NCBI GenBank assembly: GCA_022447555.1
Contig: JAKVBF010000005.1
Span: 53,528-117,527 of the forward strand
Length of the DNA: 64,000 nt
Source: Mariniblastus sp.
Lineage (GTDB): Bacteria; Planctomycetota; Planctomycetia; Pirellulales; Pirellulaceae
Direction: 5' to 3'
The translations under genes and the position numbers were made by a program. Below the pieces are notes generated by a model, which saw only the letters and a program-made list of their open reading frames with translations, was not told where the DNA came from and did no database searches. Positions 18,403 to 28,032 of the stretch are shown one piece after another. Numbering within the stretch: position 1 is the first letter of the stretch; every line of letters starts with the position of its first letter.

Positions 18403-18921
18403 TCAAGAGGGATTTTGTGTTGCGGTCTGGCTCTGAGCCGTTGCCTTTTGCTTGACGGGTGTTTTTGAATTGCGGTCCAGAATGGGACGCACACCTTGTA
18501 CGAAATCATGGATATCTTTGAACTGCCGATAAACACTTGCGAAACGAATGTAAGCGACATCATCCAGATCAATCAGCTTCTCCATGACCATTTCTCCAAT
18601 GGCCTCACTGATGATTTCAGCATCGGCAAGCATGTAGATTTCTTGAACAATCTCTGTGAAGACGTCTTCAACGCGATCGGTTGGAATCGGTCTTTTCCAG
18701 CAAGCGCGTTCGAGACCTAAGCGAATTTTTTCAGGTCTGAAGGGTTCGCGAGCGCCGTCTTTTTTGACGACACGAATGTCCAGTTCAGCGATTCGTTCAT
18801 ACGTGGTGAATCGTTTGTCGCAGTTGACGCATTGGCGTCGACGACGAATCACGAAACCCTCTTCACCGGAACGCGTATCGATGACTTTGTCGTTGTCGAT
18901 TTGGCAGAATGGACATTTCAT
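18403..18921 (-). CDS. nrdR: NrdR, transcriptional repressor of ribonucleotide reductase genes
   Basis: The 172-residue product begins with the NrdR zinc ribbon (MKCPFCQIDNDKVIDTR, then RRRQCVNCDKRFTTYER; Cys pairs at 3/6 and about 31/34). An ATP-cone domain follows (residues 49-140, with KKDGAREPF and AYIRFASVYRQFKD). NrdR senses ATP and dATP and represses nrd operons in the cytoplasm. The last 25 residues after the ATP cone are a Lys/Thr/Gln-rich tail, slightly longer than usual. No nrd gene is in the window. Upstream, near 18925, is an AT-rich ACTATAG stretch that only partly resembles half an NrdR box. I do not call it a site. Confidence 0.95.
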   Translation of the reverse strand: MKCPFCQIDNDKVIDTRSGEEGFVIRRRRQCVNCDKRFTTYERIAELDIRVVKKDGAREPFRPEKIRLGLERACWKRPIPTDRVEDVFTEIVQEIYMLADAEIISEAIGEMVMEKLIDLDDVAYIRFASVYRQFKDIHDFVQGVRPILDRNSKTPVKQKATAQSQTATQNPS

Positions 18922-19705
18922 TTAGGCACTATAGCTCATAAGCGGCCAAAGGCCAACGATTGGAGAAACGACTTATTTGGAAGTATTGAATAGATTTCGG
19001 TAAGCCAAACGGAAGTGGGTGAGGGAACCTAGGTCGCCAAGATAGGTTTTTCAGCGTCGTTGCGGTAGGTATTTCCTTTGAGCTATGTAAGGCACGCTAT
19101 GGTAGGCCCTGTGGACCAGATGAGGCCGGAAAAAGACAGTCAGGGGCGATTCCTAAGGTGCCTGAAAGTATGGGATATGACGAGTCCGTTGCGTCACTGG
19201 GGCAGCGAGCTTTTCTTTAGAAGCTTTTTTCAGAGTTATTCGAGGCTGTGTTTTAATGACGGAGCGTTTCTAAAATTGGGCTCACATTGTTGCCCGTCTA
19301 CGATTTGACTTTGTTCCCGATTGTCGATGGGTTGACCCATAAGAGGTTGGCTGGCTGCGGGTGATCGGTTCCTCGAATCAACTTCGTAGTTTAAACCCGA
19401 AAAGATAGCCGTCATCAATATGAAGAGGGTGGATGATCGGATGATAAAATTACAGCGATCCTCACTCACCTGCTTTTCCGATACGTGGCGTATCAATCCC
19501 GAAGGACACTTTTGCCACGGGTTGGATGACTGCTGGGATTTCATTGTTCAAACCAATGGACGCAAATAGCTCTGTCTTATCTGTTTACTATCAACAGTGA
19601 ACCCATAAAACAGTGTCAATTATATTACATTCAATAAATTATCCGAGTGATAACTTGCTTATTTTGACATTCTGTGAGCTAGTTTGCAATTATTGATCGT
19701 CAGTT
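18922..19705. other. Gap between nrdR and the Crp/Fnr gene
   Basis: About 780 bases with only one weak gene candidate (19236-19544, listed separately). The stretch 19600-19690 is unusually AT-rich and has TTGACA-like hexamers on both strands, but no well-spaced -10 partner. I call neither a promoter nor a terminator. No RNA gene was recognised. Confidence 0.45.
19236..19544 (-). CDS. Possible small single-helix membrane protein, unknown
   Basis: An open frame of 102 codons with one hydrophobic stretch (STLFILMTAIFSGLNY, about residues 38-53) between polar ends. I do not recognise it. The upstream bases have no clear Shine-Dalgarno, and composition is not distinctive. It lies downstream of the Crp/Fnr gene on the same strand, beyond an AT-rich spacer. 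It may be a chance frame. Confidence 0.2.
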   Translation of the reverse strand: MKSQQSSNPWQKCPSGLIRHVSEKQVSEDRCNFIIRSSTLFILMTAIFSGLNYEVDSRNRSPAASQPLMGQPIDNREQSQIVDGQQCEPNFRNAPSLKHSLE

Positions 19706-20458
19706 TTAACCGATTCGAGCTGGTGAGGGTCTGTGGCCGACTGGGATCGGTGTTTCGGCATCCGGTTTTACCGGCTGAATTACTTCGGCACGAAGCTGGT
19801 CAAGATCCAAAATTATAATCTTACGGCGGGCTATTTTGATTTTGCCTTCCGTTTGAAGATGGCCCAACATCACCGTTACCGTTTCCCGAGTGCTGCCAAT
19901 AATACTTGCCATTTCCTGATGCGATAGTTTGATACCGAGCTCTAAGCCGTGATCGGTCGGCTGCCCGTATTTGTCTGCCATCTCCAGCAAGAGATGAATC
20001 ACCCTTTCACGGTTGCTTCGGAACAATAGGTTTCTCAATCGACGCTCTATTCGCAGCCGCCGTAGTCCAATCAATTTCGTGATACCAATGCTGATATGCG
20101 GGTATTTACCAATCAGCTGAAGCATGATCGGTTTGGGAATCAATACCAGAGAGGTCGCTTCGGATGCCTCGGCGAACTCTTCGCGTTCAACAGTTCCCAA
20201 GAGTGATAATTCACCAAAGATTTCACCGTTATCGATGAAATTCAAAATACTTTGCTTCCCATCCGGTGTAACGTGGCAGATTTTGACGCGGCCCTTAGTG
20301 ACCAATAACACACCATCAGCTGCTTGAGAGGGAAGGTAGATAGGCTCGCCGCGTTTGAATTTCCGCATCCGAGAGTTTGCTTCGAGGAATTTGATATCTT
20401 CAGGAGATATCTGCGAGAATAGGTCGAAATTAGACAGGTCCCAGTATTTCTCAGCCAT
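19706..20458 (-). CDS. Crp/Fnr-family transcriptional regulator
   Basis: The 250-residue product has an N-terminal cyclic-nucleotide-binding-type beta-roll (about 12-130, with FKRGEPIYLPSQ, GRVKICHVTPDG and GEIFGELSLL), a long dimerisation helix (130-160), and a C-terminal winged helix. The recognition region is LSHQEMASIIGSTRETVTVMLGHL. The phosphate-binding cassette of true CRP (RxS) reads VEREEFAEA here, so cAMP binding is doubtful. There is no N-terminal cysteine cluster as in FNR, so the signal is unknown. The last 20 residues are Pro-rich. It follows the 1021-residue secretin-N gene on the same strand after about 250 bases, with a hairpin between, so it probably has its own promoter. 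Confidence 0.9.
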   Translation of the reverse strand: MAEKYWDLSNFDLFSQISPEDIKFLEANSRMRKFKRGEPIYLPSQAADGVLLVTKGRVKICHVTPDGKQSILNFIDNGEIFGELSLLGTVEREEFAEASEATSLVLIPKPIMLQLIGKYPHISIGITKLIGLRRLRIERRLRNLLFRSNRERVIHLLLEMADKYGQPTDHGLELGIKLSHQEMASIIGSTRETVTVMLGHLQTEGKIKIARRKIIILDLDQLRAEVIQPVKPDAETPIPVGHRPSPARIG

Positions 20459-20667
20459 CGCGATTCGCCTCCATGGCGCGTAAAAAGAGAGTAGACAAAA
20501 TGCCGAAGATTAGGAAGAAGACGAGGCATTTGTGAATAAGTTTACAACAAATTGAAATAGAATTCCAATTGTCAAATTTGAAACACTCGAGAAGTCCGCT
20601 CAGATGACCGGGAATTTCGGCGAAAACGCAAGTTTTGCAGGAAAGAAAAAGGAACGGGACATTAAGG

Positions 20668-20691
20668 ATGGGGCTTAGTTGGCAGCCCCAT
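20668..20691 (-). terminator. Hairpin after the secretin-N gene, possible terminator
   Basis: An eight-base-pair perfect stem (ATGGGGCT at 20668-20675 and AGCCCCAT at 20684-20691) lies just downstream of the stop of the minus-strand gene at 20710. The following bases on that strand are not T-rich, so intrinsic termination is uncertain. Confidence 0.35.
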
Positions 20692-20709
20692 TTCCTAGCG
20701 GAATTTAAC

Positions 20710-23700
20710 TTATTTACCGCGTCCGCCACCACGTCCGCCGGAACTACCACCACGCCCGCCGCCAGCGGCAGCCCGCTGTTGCATCGCCTTCATGAACGCG
20801 TTCCTGACGGCCTCACGTTGTTCTGCGGCTGCCTTCGAGTCGCCGCCACCACTATTTCGTGCCGTAGAGCTGCTGTTGCTACTGGATTTCGCTGAACTAG
20901 TACCTGGCGTCACGGCCTCACCACCGATGACCAGTTCCCCTTTTTCACCTAGCATCGCCGCTAAGGTTCGGGCAATGACCTCTGCCTTTTTACCTTCGGT
21001 CGTGATCATTCTGCGTTTTTCTGAAGAGGTGTCGGGCACGTCCAAGCGTTCTACGAGATCGAGGACTTTCAAGTAAATGAACTCGGGTCCGGTTACCAAA
21101 ATCATGGAAGTCGATTCGTCCACTCCGATGGTGGCAGAAGGTTTTTCTTGCTCCGGATCGGAACCCCCTCCTCCTTTACCACCAGTGAGTTGTTGCATCG
21201 CCTTCATCATCTGTTGCGCCTGTTTCATCTCGGCACTGTTGCCGCCACCGGTCTCTTCTTTCTTGATCAAGTCGGAAAATTGTGTTTTTGCTCTTTCTAA
21301 TAACTCAGTGGGATCACGATGAATGACCGGGATGTAAAATGTTTTTCCGAGCAGGTCCATAGGAGGCGGTTCGGGAGCATCGACGTAATCAATCAACTCA
21401 CTGATCGTATCGAGATCCATCGATGTGGCGCCGGTGACAATGAGGGTGTTAAATTTTACATCCGTTCCAATTTGTACATCCCCTTCTAAAATAACGCCAC
21501 TCGAAGTGCCACCGAGGCCCATGCCGCCACCAAACAGGCCGCTCAGTGCATCTCCGGCACCGCCACCAATGGCATTGCCAAGCATTCCACCCATCATGCC
21601 GCCGAGTCCACCGCCCCCGCCGCCGCCGCCGCCATCGGCTAAACCGAGGAGAGCGTCGAGCAAGGATTTGGCCTCCACTGCTGAACGATGATTGAGGTAA
21701 AAGATCGTGGGTAATTCAGGACTCGTGGTACTGGAAAGCATATCCAAAATCATGGATGTTGTGTCGTCGAGAGCGTCTAGGTCATCCGAGCTGAGGACGA
21801 TGCCGTATTCTGTTTGTTTGGCCGTCAGGTCCGAGCCCGGAATGGTATTGAAGTCCTCTGCCGGTTTGTAGCCGTTTGCAGGATCTTGTTGAGGTGAGTT
21901 ACCGACTTGTGACTCGTCGTCTTGTGGTCCGAGTGCGACATAACTGCCTACCGAGCGAATGATGACGGAGGTGTTACCGTCGGTGTTCTCGGATTTTGGG
22001 GCCGGTTGGGCCGGAGAACTGTCTTGCAGGGCATCGAGTTCACGAAGCATTGCGTCGATCTCATCCCCTTGCTGCGGGCCGTCGGCTCCACGCCGTCGTA
22101 AACGGTCGCGAAACGATGCTCGATTTTCTGGCAAAACTAAATTCAACTTGTTTTGACGCCCAGTGGTGGGCATTAAGTCTGGCAACATCGACATGATACG
22201 ATCTGCCTCGTAAGGGGTCATTTCGAGAAAACGTTGATTGGTCCGGGGACCACTCATTAGGTCGTCGCCCGTATCGAGCGTGGCCACCATGTCTTTAACT
22301 TGCTGAATTTCTTGCGGGGTCCCGCTTACCAAAATCTGATCCTTAATCGCGTCCGCATAAAAAGCGGGACCGCTGGTCGTCGGTTCATCGGGATTCACCC
22401 GGAACAACGCCATAAGTTTTAGAATAATGTCTTCCGGAGTTTCGTACTGTAACTGGATCGCTGCGAAGCCCTCTCCGGTGTCATTGAGCTCTTTTAAGTA
22501 AGCAACCATGCGGTCGTGATGTTCGGTTCGCCCTAACAGGATGATGTTACCCGTTGTTTCATCCTGGTCCATTCGTACTTCTTCACCCTCGAACATCGTT
22601 TGCATCACCTGAAACATGACTTCAGGTGTGCCCCGAATCGTGTAAGTTTCCAAGAATGGCTTTTCAAGCATCGCTCCATCCTCGGCCGTCAGCGGTACGT
22701 CAATTAACTTTGCGATGTTTTGGAATTCCTCAATTCGCTTAGGCGTTCCCTTCAAAAAGACGCGATTTCCAGGAGGCGGTTCGACACTGAAAACCAGTGT
22801 TTCATCACGCATTTGGTTCTCGTCCTCCCGCATCCCCATCAATTCGCGAACGTTGAAAAGCAATGTTTCGGGCTCGACGTTTTGCATGTCGTAGGTTTGG
22901 TATTTCAGATTGCCGGTGATCGCTATTTTTTTGGCAACGTCTAGCATCTCATTGATGCGACGGAGTTTTTCGCCCGTTTCGCGAACCATCATTTTTTTGG
23001 ATGAGTCGAAAACAGCATAACCGTCCCGGTGGTCGCGGCTAATAATGTCCTCGACTTCGCTGGCAAAATCGGTTTCTTCGAGGCCGTTGATGTCAAAAAT
23101 ACACCTAACGATTTCATATTTGCCGCGATCTTCTAGTTCAGTTGGATCGATCTCTTCGATAAGTTCCGACGGATAGCCCTCTGATTTTTTCGTCAGAACC
23201 AACATCTTTCGGTTGCGGATCAATGTATAGCCGCCCTGTAATGCCAACGCATGATTGAGTTGGTCGAGACCTTCTAGAACGGTGTATTCCTGATCGTCGA
23301 AATACTTAAACGTTCCCTCGGGTGGCTGCACGATGGGAAATAAAGAGAATCCGTTTTGCTCGGCGAACCAGTCGATCACCTCGGCCCACTCGATTTCATC
23401 AAAACGGAATCTGATTTTACCGGGCGTTCCATCTTCTTGGGAGACGGCCGATTTTACGTCGGATTCGGCAGGCATCTCTTTTGAAGCCGGCTGGGTCTCA
23501 TCGGGAGTGGCCCGTTTCAGCGATTCCTCTTGGGTTTCATTCGAATCAGTGGACGGAGCCTCCTGTTTCTCTTGGGTAATTGAGGTGGAGGTCGTTGGAT
23601 TTCCGGCAGTTTTCGACTCTGATTTGGACGCCTCGGGTTCCTCAGTCACCGCTTCGGTGACGGCAGGAGGGACGTCTGATTTGGGTGCATCCTGAGCGAC

Positions 23701-23775
23701 TAACCAACCAGCAGCCGACATAAAAGAAAAGCCAACAAAAGAGCCGGCACAGCACAAAATTTTAAAACTATTCAT
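20710..23775 (-). CDS. Large exported secretin-N-domain protein without a channel domain
   Basis: The 1021-residue product has a signal peptide (cleavage likely after residue 27, LVA), then an acidic Ser/Thr/Glu linker (30-115). An STN/N0-like domain follows (about 118-205, IDWFAEQNGFSLFP and the next beta strands), then several secretin N1-type repeats such as ETYTIRGTPEVMFQVMQTMF and FAAIQLQYETPEDIILKLMALF. A poly-glycine tract with GGMMGGMLGN repeats sits near 705-760 and another N-like module follows. The tail is RG-rich (GGGRGGSSGGRGGGRGK). The C-terminal secretin barrel motifs found in the gspD at 46542 are missing. It is probably a periplasmic or surface structural protein. What it binds cannot be read from the sequence. 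It is divergent from tsaD. Confidence 0.8.
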   Translation of the reverse strand: MNSFKILCCAGSFVGFSFMSAAGWLVAQDAPKSDVPPAVTEAVTEEPEASKSESKTAGNPTTSTSITQEKQEAPSTDSNETQEESLKRATPDETQPASKEMPAESDVKSAVSQEDGTPGKIRFRFDEIEWAEVIDWFAEQNGFSLFPIVQPPEGTFKYFDDQEYTVLEGLDQLNHALALQGGYTLIRNRKMLVLTKKSEGYPSELIEEIDPTELEDRGKYEIVRCIFDINGLEETDFASEVEDIISRDHRDGYAVFDSSKKMMVRETGEKLRRINEMLDVAKKIAITGNLKYQTYDMQNVEPETLLFNVRELMGMREDENQMRDETLVFSVEPPPGNRVFLKGTPKRIEEFQNIAKLIDVPLTAEDGAMLEKPFLETYTIRGTPEVMFQVMQTMFEGEEVRMDQDETTGNIILLGRTEHHDRMVAYLKELNDTGEGFAAIQLQYETPEDIILKLMALFRVNPDEPTTSGPAFYADAIKDQILVSGTPQEIQQVKDMVATLDTGDDLMSGPRTNQRFLEMTPYEADRIMSMLPDLMPTTGRQNKLNLVLPENRASFRDRLRRRGADGPQQGDEIDAMLRELDALQDSSPAQPAPKSENTDGNTSVIIRSVGSYVALGPQDDESQVGNSPQQDPANGYKPAEDFNTIPGSDLTAKQTEYGIVLSSDDLDALDDTTSMILDMLSSTTSPELPTIFYLNHRSAVEAKSLLDALLGLADGGGGGGGGGLGGMMGGMLGNAIGGGAGDALSGLFGGGMGLGGTSSGVILEGDVQIGTDVKFNTLIVTGATSMDLDTISELIDYVDAPEPPPMDLLGKTFYIPVIHRDPTELLERAKTQFSDLIKKEETGGGNSAEMKQAQQMMKAMQQLTGGKGGGGSDPEQEKPSATIGVDESTSMILVTGPEFIYLKVLDLVERLDVPDTSSEKRRMITTEGKKAEVIARTLAAMLGEKGELVIGGEAVTPGTSSAKSSSNSSSTARNSGGGDSKAAAEQREAVRNAFMKAMQQRAAAGGGRGGSSGGRGGGRGK

Positions 23776-24081
23776 CCAGCAGATCTCAAGCGAGAGGGTC
23801 TATGAAAATATCTATTAGAATTCATCTGGGGAAATTTAGGTCGAAGCTCTGCGTGGAAAGGAGAAAACCTTCCAAAAACACCCCGGAAATGCCGATAAAC
23901 GCGGAATCAGGAGGGTGTCTCAGCATCATAATCGCTTTAACCGGAACCCATCTTTTGGAGCAACCCCGCGCGGCCGGATTTGCGAAAATCGGGTCGCATC
24001 GACGCGGCGCGTCTCTCTTTCTATTATTTAACTCAGAACGCCCCAAGATGTTTCGAGTTTCAAGGCAGATTATGGAATTTC
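23776..24081. other. Divergent promoter region between the secretin-N gene and tsaD
   Basis: This stretch of about 300 bases separates two divergently transcribed genes, so it should hold promoters for both. I found no well-formed -35/-10 pair. An in-frame extension of tsaD reaches back to 23980 but adds 34 residues with no family similarity. Confidence 0.4.
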
Positions 24082-25131
24082 ATGAAAATCCTCACCCTAG
24101 AATCGACCTGTGATGAGACAGCCGCCGCGATCGTGGAGGCATCCGATACCGGAAACTCCGAAATCGGGGTTCTAGCGAGCGTGGTCGCGTCGCAAACCGA
24201 GCTGCATGTGGAGTTTAAGGGGGTGGTGCCAGAAATCGCCGCCAGAGCCCATGTGGAACGGATTTTACCCGTCATCCAACGTGTGGTCGAAGAGTCAGGG
24301 ATTGAATTGAAGGATCTAGACGCGATTGCGGTGGCTAATACCCCCGGTTTATCGGGGTCCCTTTTGGTCGGGTTGATGGCGGCAAAATCACTCTGTTTGG
24401 GGCTCGATAAACCGTTATTGGCTGTGAATCACCTGCAAGCGCATATTTACGCTTGCCAGCTAGAGAGCCAAGAGAGTATTTATCCCTGCGTCGGGATGAT
24501 TGTTAGCGGGGGTCACAGTCATCTTTATCGGTTCCGTGACGCCTTGGACGCCGAGTATTTGGGGGGAACGATTGACGACGCGGCGGGCGAAGCATTTGAT
24601 AAAGTGGCCACCATGCTCGGTTTGCCCTACCCTGGCGGACCTGAAGTATCTCGAGTTGCGCAATCGGGAGATGAAACGGCCTGGTCATTCCCGCGCAGTT
24701 TCATTCATGAGGACCGGTTGGATTTTAGTTTTAGTGGTCTAAAAACTGCGGTTCGCTATGCGATCGCCGGTCCCGGAAAGACCGATTTTGCTTCGGTAAC
24801 ATTAGATGATCAGCAAGTAGCCGATTTGGCCGCCAGTTTTCAGGCCGCCGTCGTTGACTGTCTGGTGACCAAAGCGCTGCAGGCGGTTCGGCAGACGGGA
24901 CTGAAACAGCTGTGTGTCGGTGGCGGAGTGGCTGCCAACCGTCGGTTCCGAGGTCAGCTAACCGAAGCGTGTAAAGAGGCGAATGTTCTGCTGCACATTG
25001 CGCCCAGCCAGTTCTGTACCGACAATGCCGTGATGGGCGCGATTGCGGTCGAGCGATACCGCGCCGGACTTTTCGAATCGCTCGACCTGGACATCCACCC
25101 CGGACTCGTTCGAGTGCCCCATCAACGCTAG
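24082..25131 (+). CDS. tsaD: TsaD, tRNA N6-threonylcarbamoyladenosine transferase subunit
   Basis: The 349-residue product is the Kae1/TsaD catalytic subunit. It transfers threonylcarbamoyl to A37 of ANN-decoding tRNAs, together with TsaB and TsaE, which are not seen here. The start at 24082 gives the canonical MKILTLESTCDETAAAIVEA; the upstream in-frame extension has no similarity and is rejected. Metal-binding HLQAH is near residue 115, the nucleotide-binding SGGHSHLY and GEAFDKVA follow, and GGGVAANRRFR and DNAVMGAIA close the ASKHA fold. Length is normal (about 340). The HTTM gene follows after about 190 bases on the same strand. Confidence 0.96.
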   Translation: MKILTLESTCDETAAAIVEASDTGNSEIGVLASVVASQTELHVEFKGVVPEIAARAHVERILPVIQRVVEESGIELKDLDAIAVANTPGLSGSLLVGLMAAKSLCLGLDKPLLAVNHLQAHIYACQLESQESIYPCVGMIVSGGHSHLYRFRDALDAEYLGGTIDDAAGEAFDKVATMLGLPYPGGPEVSRVAQSGDETAWSFPRSFIHEDRLDFSFSGLKTAVRYAIAGPGKTDFASVTLDDQQVADLAASFQAAVVDCLVTKALQAVRQTGLKQLCVGGGVAANRRFRGQLTEACKEANVLLHIAPSQFCTDNAVMGAIAVERYRAGLFESLDLDIHPGLVRVPHQR

Positions 25132-25317
25132 TTGCTCCAGAAACCAGTCTGGACGGCGATTAGCGATGGGAGCAGGTAGCGGGCAATCGCTGTTTTTGGC
25201 CAATTTTGCCTACCACGGGTACGAAATAGGATTTTTTCCAATTCGATTTTTGCTAGACGACCGATAATAAATTGGACGGTGGGGCCTGTTTTTTAAGTTT
25301 TCTAAAATGGAAACGGA

Positions 25318-26844
25318 ATGAATTTGGAAAACAATCAAAGACTTCAACCCGCGTGGTTGGGTCGCGTCTTTTCTCTGGATTTGCGATCGCTAGCTGTATT
25401 TCGTGTCGCTTGGGGGCTGACTCTGATCTGGGACCTCATATTTCGCTGGTCTAGTTTGACGGCGATGTATACCGATCAAGGGTTTTTTACACGACAAATT
25501 AGCTACGACTATTTGCAACACAAAGTGGGAGACCAATGGGTTTCGTTATTTTGGTCATTCTATTGGCTTTCGGGATCCACTGAGTTTGCGGCCGCGCTGT
25601 TTATCATCACCGGGCTTTTGGCAGTTCTGTTTGTGTTGGGTTGTTGGACCCGCGTTGTGACCGTTGGGTTATTCCTCCTGCTGGTCTCTCTTCATTATCG
25701 AAACCCTTTGGTGCTGACCTCGGGTGACCTGTACTTCAAGACCTTGTTACTTTGGTCCATTTTTTTACCTTTGGGAAAGGTCTGGTCCTGGGATGCGCGC
25801 CGCGCTGGCCGCACGGTAGAGAATCAACAGAATCCGATTGCTACCCTTGCCACGGTTGGTTTCCTTTTTCAAATCATCTTCATGTATTTCTTTACGGGTC
25901 TCTCAAAATGCAATGAGGTTTGGTTGCAGGGGGACGCTATGTGGTACGTGCTGCGATTAGATATCTATATAAACCCTTTTGGGCGTCTGTTATTGGATTT
26001 CCCTGCATTGCTGAGACTGATTTCTTGGGCCACGTTATTTTTTGAAGTGGTCTGGGTCTGGACATTGTTGATTCCATGGCGAAACGATTGGTTTCGCCTT
26101 AGTAATCTCATTGCCTTTATGGGCTTCCATGTTGGAATCGGGCTTTCAATGAGCATAGGCCTGTTTCCTGTTATATGCATGATCGCTTGGCTGCCACTAC
26201 TACCGGGCTATCTATGGCCAGGCGCGAGTCGGACGGCAATTGGAGGTTTTCAAACCTGGACCGAGTTATCTACGATCGGGCGTTTGTCACGCCTGGTTTG
26301 TGGTGGTTTGTTGGCTTTCACCTTGATTTGGAATGTAGGTAATATTCAACACCCGAACACCCTTCCATTGAAATCAGCTTTGGTTCAGAAGGTTGGTTAT
26401 CGGATGGGTTGCGAACAGCATTTTCAAATGTTTGACCGTCCCCCCGAGGTCAATCCTTGGTTCGTTTACGAGGCTGAATTAAAGGACGGAACGCGGTTGG
26501 ACCTTTTGACTGGTGGAGAGATCAAGTCGACGCGACCGGAATGGGTCCGGGAAATTTTTCCAACCTTCCATTGGCGAAAAATGCATCGGAACATGATGGC
26601 TCAAAACCTTGATTTTTTACGTCAACCATTGGCCGAATATTGGGGCAAGCAGTGGAATGAGACACACGGTCCGGAACAACAGGTGGTCTCGCTCAGGCTG
26701 GTTTGTTACATGGAAGATATTGGCCCGGATTACAACGAAGCGAACCGTTCCAGTGTGATATGGGGAAGCGTTAAAACAGAAGAGGCTCGCCCGGGAAGTC
26801 TCTTTGATAACCTCCTCAAAGAGGGTGGTGACCTGCCGTTCTAA
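25318..26844 (+). CDS. HTTM-domain membrane protein (gamma-carboxylase-like)
   Basis: The 508-residue product is a multi-pass inner-membrane protein. Its N-terminal segment SLAVFRVAWGLTLIWDLI, followed by YTDQGFF, and the GDLYFKTLLLWSIFLPLG region are typical of the HTTM domain, which is related to vitamin-K-dependent gamma-glutamyl carboxylase. About six to eight hydrophobic segments occupy residues 25-345. The last 160 residues are a soluble domain with conserved-looking MFDRPPEVNPWFV. Bacterial HTTM proteins are common in planctomycetes, but their substrate is mostly unknown; some act on quinones or lipids. It converges on the BON gene, and no maturation partner is adjacent. Confidence 0.85.
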   Translation: MNLENNQRLQPAWLGRVFSLDLRSLAVFRVAWGLTLIWDLIFRWSSLTAMYTDQGFFTRQISYDYLQHKVGDQWVSLFWSFYWLSGSTEFAAALFIITGLLAVLFVLGCWTRVVTVGLFLLLVSLHYRNPLVLTSGDLYFKTLLLWSIFLPLGKVWSWDARRAGRTVENQQNPIATLATVGFLFQIIFMYFFTGLSKCNEVWLQGDAMWYVLRLDIYINPFGRLLLDFPALLRLISWATLFFEVVWVWTLLIPWRNDWFRLSNLIAFMGFHVGIGLSMSIGLFPVICMIAWLPLLPGYLWPGASRTAIGGFQTWTELSTIGRLSRLVCGGLLAFTLIWNVGNIQHPNTLPLKSALVQKVGYRMGCEQHFQMFDRPPEVNPWFVYEAELKDGTRLDLLTGGEIKSTRPEWVREIFPTFHWRKMHRNMMAQNLDFLRQPLAEYWGKQWNETHGPEQQVVSLRLVCYMEDIGPDYNEANRSSVIWGSVKTEEARPGSLFDNLLKEGGDLPF

Positions 26845-26915
26845 CCGTGGAAGCGAATCAAAAACCGAATCCGGCCGAGGGACTGACCGCAGACGGCCAC
26901 GGGAGTCTCGGTTGC

Positions 26916-27620
26916 TCACTGACCGGGGTAAATCAACTGATTGATCACTCGCGATACACCCGGTTCGAGACGTAATTGACGTTCAATGCGTACCGCTTCT
27001 TCCTGAGTGTTGGTTCGTCCGGTAAGGGTAGCGATCCGATTGTTAATGGAGACATTGATCTTAGATCGGCCATCTACAGCCGGTAGTTGGCTTAACCGAG
27101 AACTGAATTGACTTGAGATAAGCTCGTTGGGTATGCGAGGTGCGTCGAAGTTCAGACGCAGCCGCGTCCGGATGTATTTGGGCCTTAAAATTTCAAAACC
27201 ATTGGCTGCTCCACCTCCGGCAAAACCGTTATTTCCTCCACGAGCGTTCCCTCCGCCGCCGGTACCGTTGATGGTGTTCACATCCCCTCCAAAGGAGCCT
27301 AAACTGGCGCCCCCAACAAATTCAGAAGATCTCCCCACAAATCCAAAGTCCGAGATATTGGTCGCGGTCGCACCGACAAACCCTTGATTTCGGTTGTCCT
27401 CGAATTCGGGTATCTCAACCGGAGGGATATCCGTAGCCAATTCGAGATTCCCACCGACGTCACCAACATTGCCTGGAGTTCCCCCCGAATTACCACCTGT
27501 GGAACCCGTGGTTTCACCGCCACCACCTCCGGCCCCCGTATCTTGGAAGGCTTGGACGGCCTCAGGCGCTAAGAGAATGGCCGACGTCAGAATGGCGATT
27601 GAAATCAGGGGACGGATCAT
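26916..27620 (-). CDS. Exported BON-domain protein
   Basis: The 234-residue product has a signal peptide (MIRPLISIAILTSAILLAPEAVQA, cleavage after about 24), a low-complexity Gly/Thr/Asn region (28-150), and a C-terminal BON domain (about 165-232: SQFSSRLSQLPA, INVSINNRIATLTGRTNTQEEA, RLEPGVSRVINQL). BON domains bind phospholipid or peptidoglycan-associated partners in the periplasm and occur in OsmY and beside secretin modules. The Gly-rich linker resembles that of the secretin-N protein at 20710. It is probably an envelope-stability protein, with no specific role readable. Confidence 0.8.
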   Translation of the reverse strand: MIRPLISIAILTSAILLAPEAVQAFQDTGAGGGGGETTGSTGGNSGGTPGNVGDVGGNLELATDIPPVEIPEFEDNRNQGFVGATATNISDFGFVGRSSEFVGGASLGSFGGDVNTINGTGGGGNARGGNNGFAGGGAANGFEILRPKYIRTRLRLNFDAPRIPNELISSQFSSRLSQLPAVDGRSKINVSINNRIATLTGRTNTQEEAVRIERQLRLEPGVSRVINQLIYPGQ

Positions 27621-28032
27621 GGGGTTCTTCTCCAGGCAGACAAGTCATCTGGTAAAAATTTGTAAAGCAAGACCTAATTGAGACATTAGTTGATTCATCG
27701 GTTCCGTGGACTCGCTAGTCAATGGAACCCCCTAATCTAGGATTAGTTTCTCTGGTATCTGCAGGAATAACAGGCATATTCGGGTGAAACGGGCCGGCAG
27801 AACAGTCCAATGGAGCAGCTTACGTCGACACTTGGTATAACATTTCCAAGAAGATAACCTGCTTGACCAGTGAGGTGAAATTCGTTTCGAACCATTTTGG
27901 GCGAAACTTTCTCCTCGAAAACGGGGTTAAGAAAGTATCGGGTTGAGTTTATGTGTGTGAGTTTATTGTGAATTTCCAAACCACGCTATCTCATCCCATG
28001 GGAATCATTTCGAGCCAATCAAGAAAGTAACT
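27621..28032. other. Divergent intergenic region between the BON gene and the 633-residue exported protein
   Basis: These 412 bases separate two divergent genes and must hold promoters for both. I note a small perfect inverted repeat, CTAATC-TAG-GATTAG, at 27732-27746, which could be an operator. A 78-codon minus frame at 27743-27979 has no recognisable features and is not called. Confidence 0.4.

Noticed and set aside
19600-19690. Promoter-like TTGACA hexamers in an AT-rich stretch
   Set aside because: No -10 box lies at 16-18 bases on either strand, and planctomycete promoters are not defined well enough to call one here.
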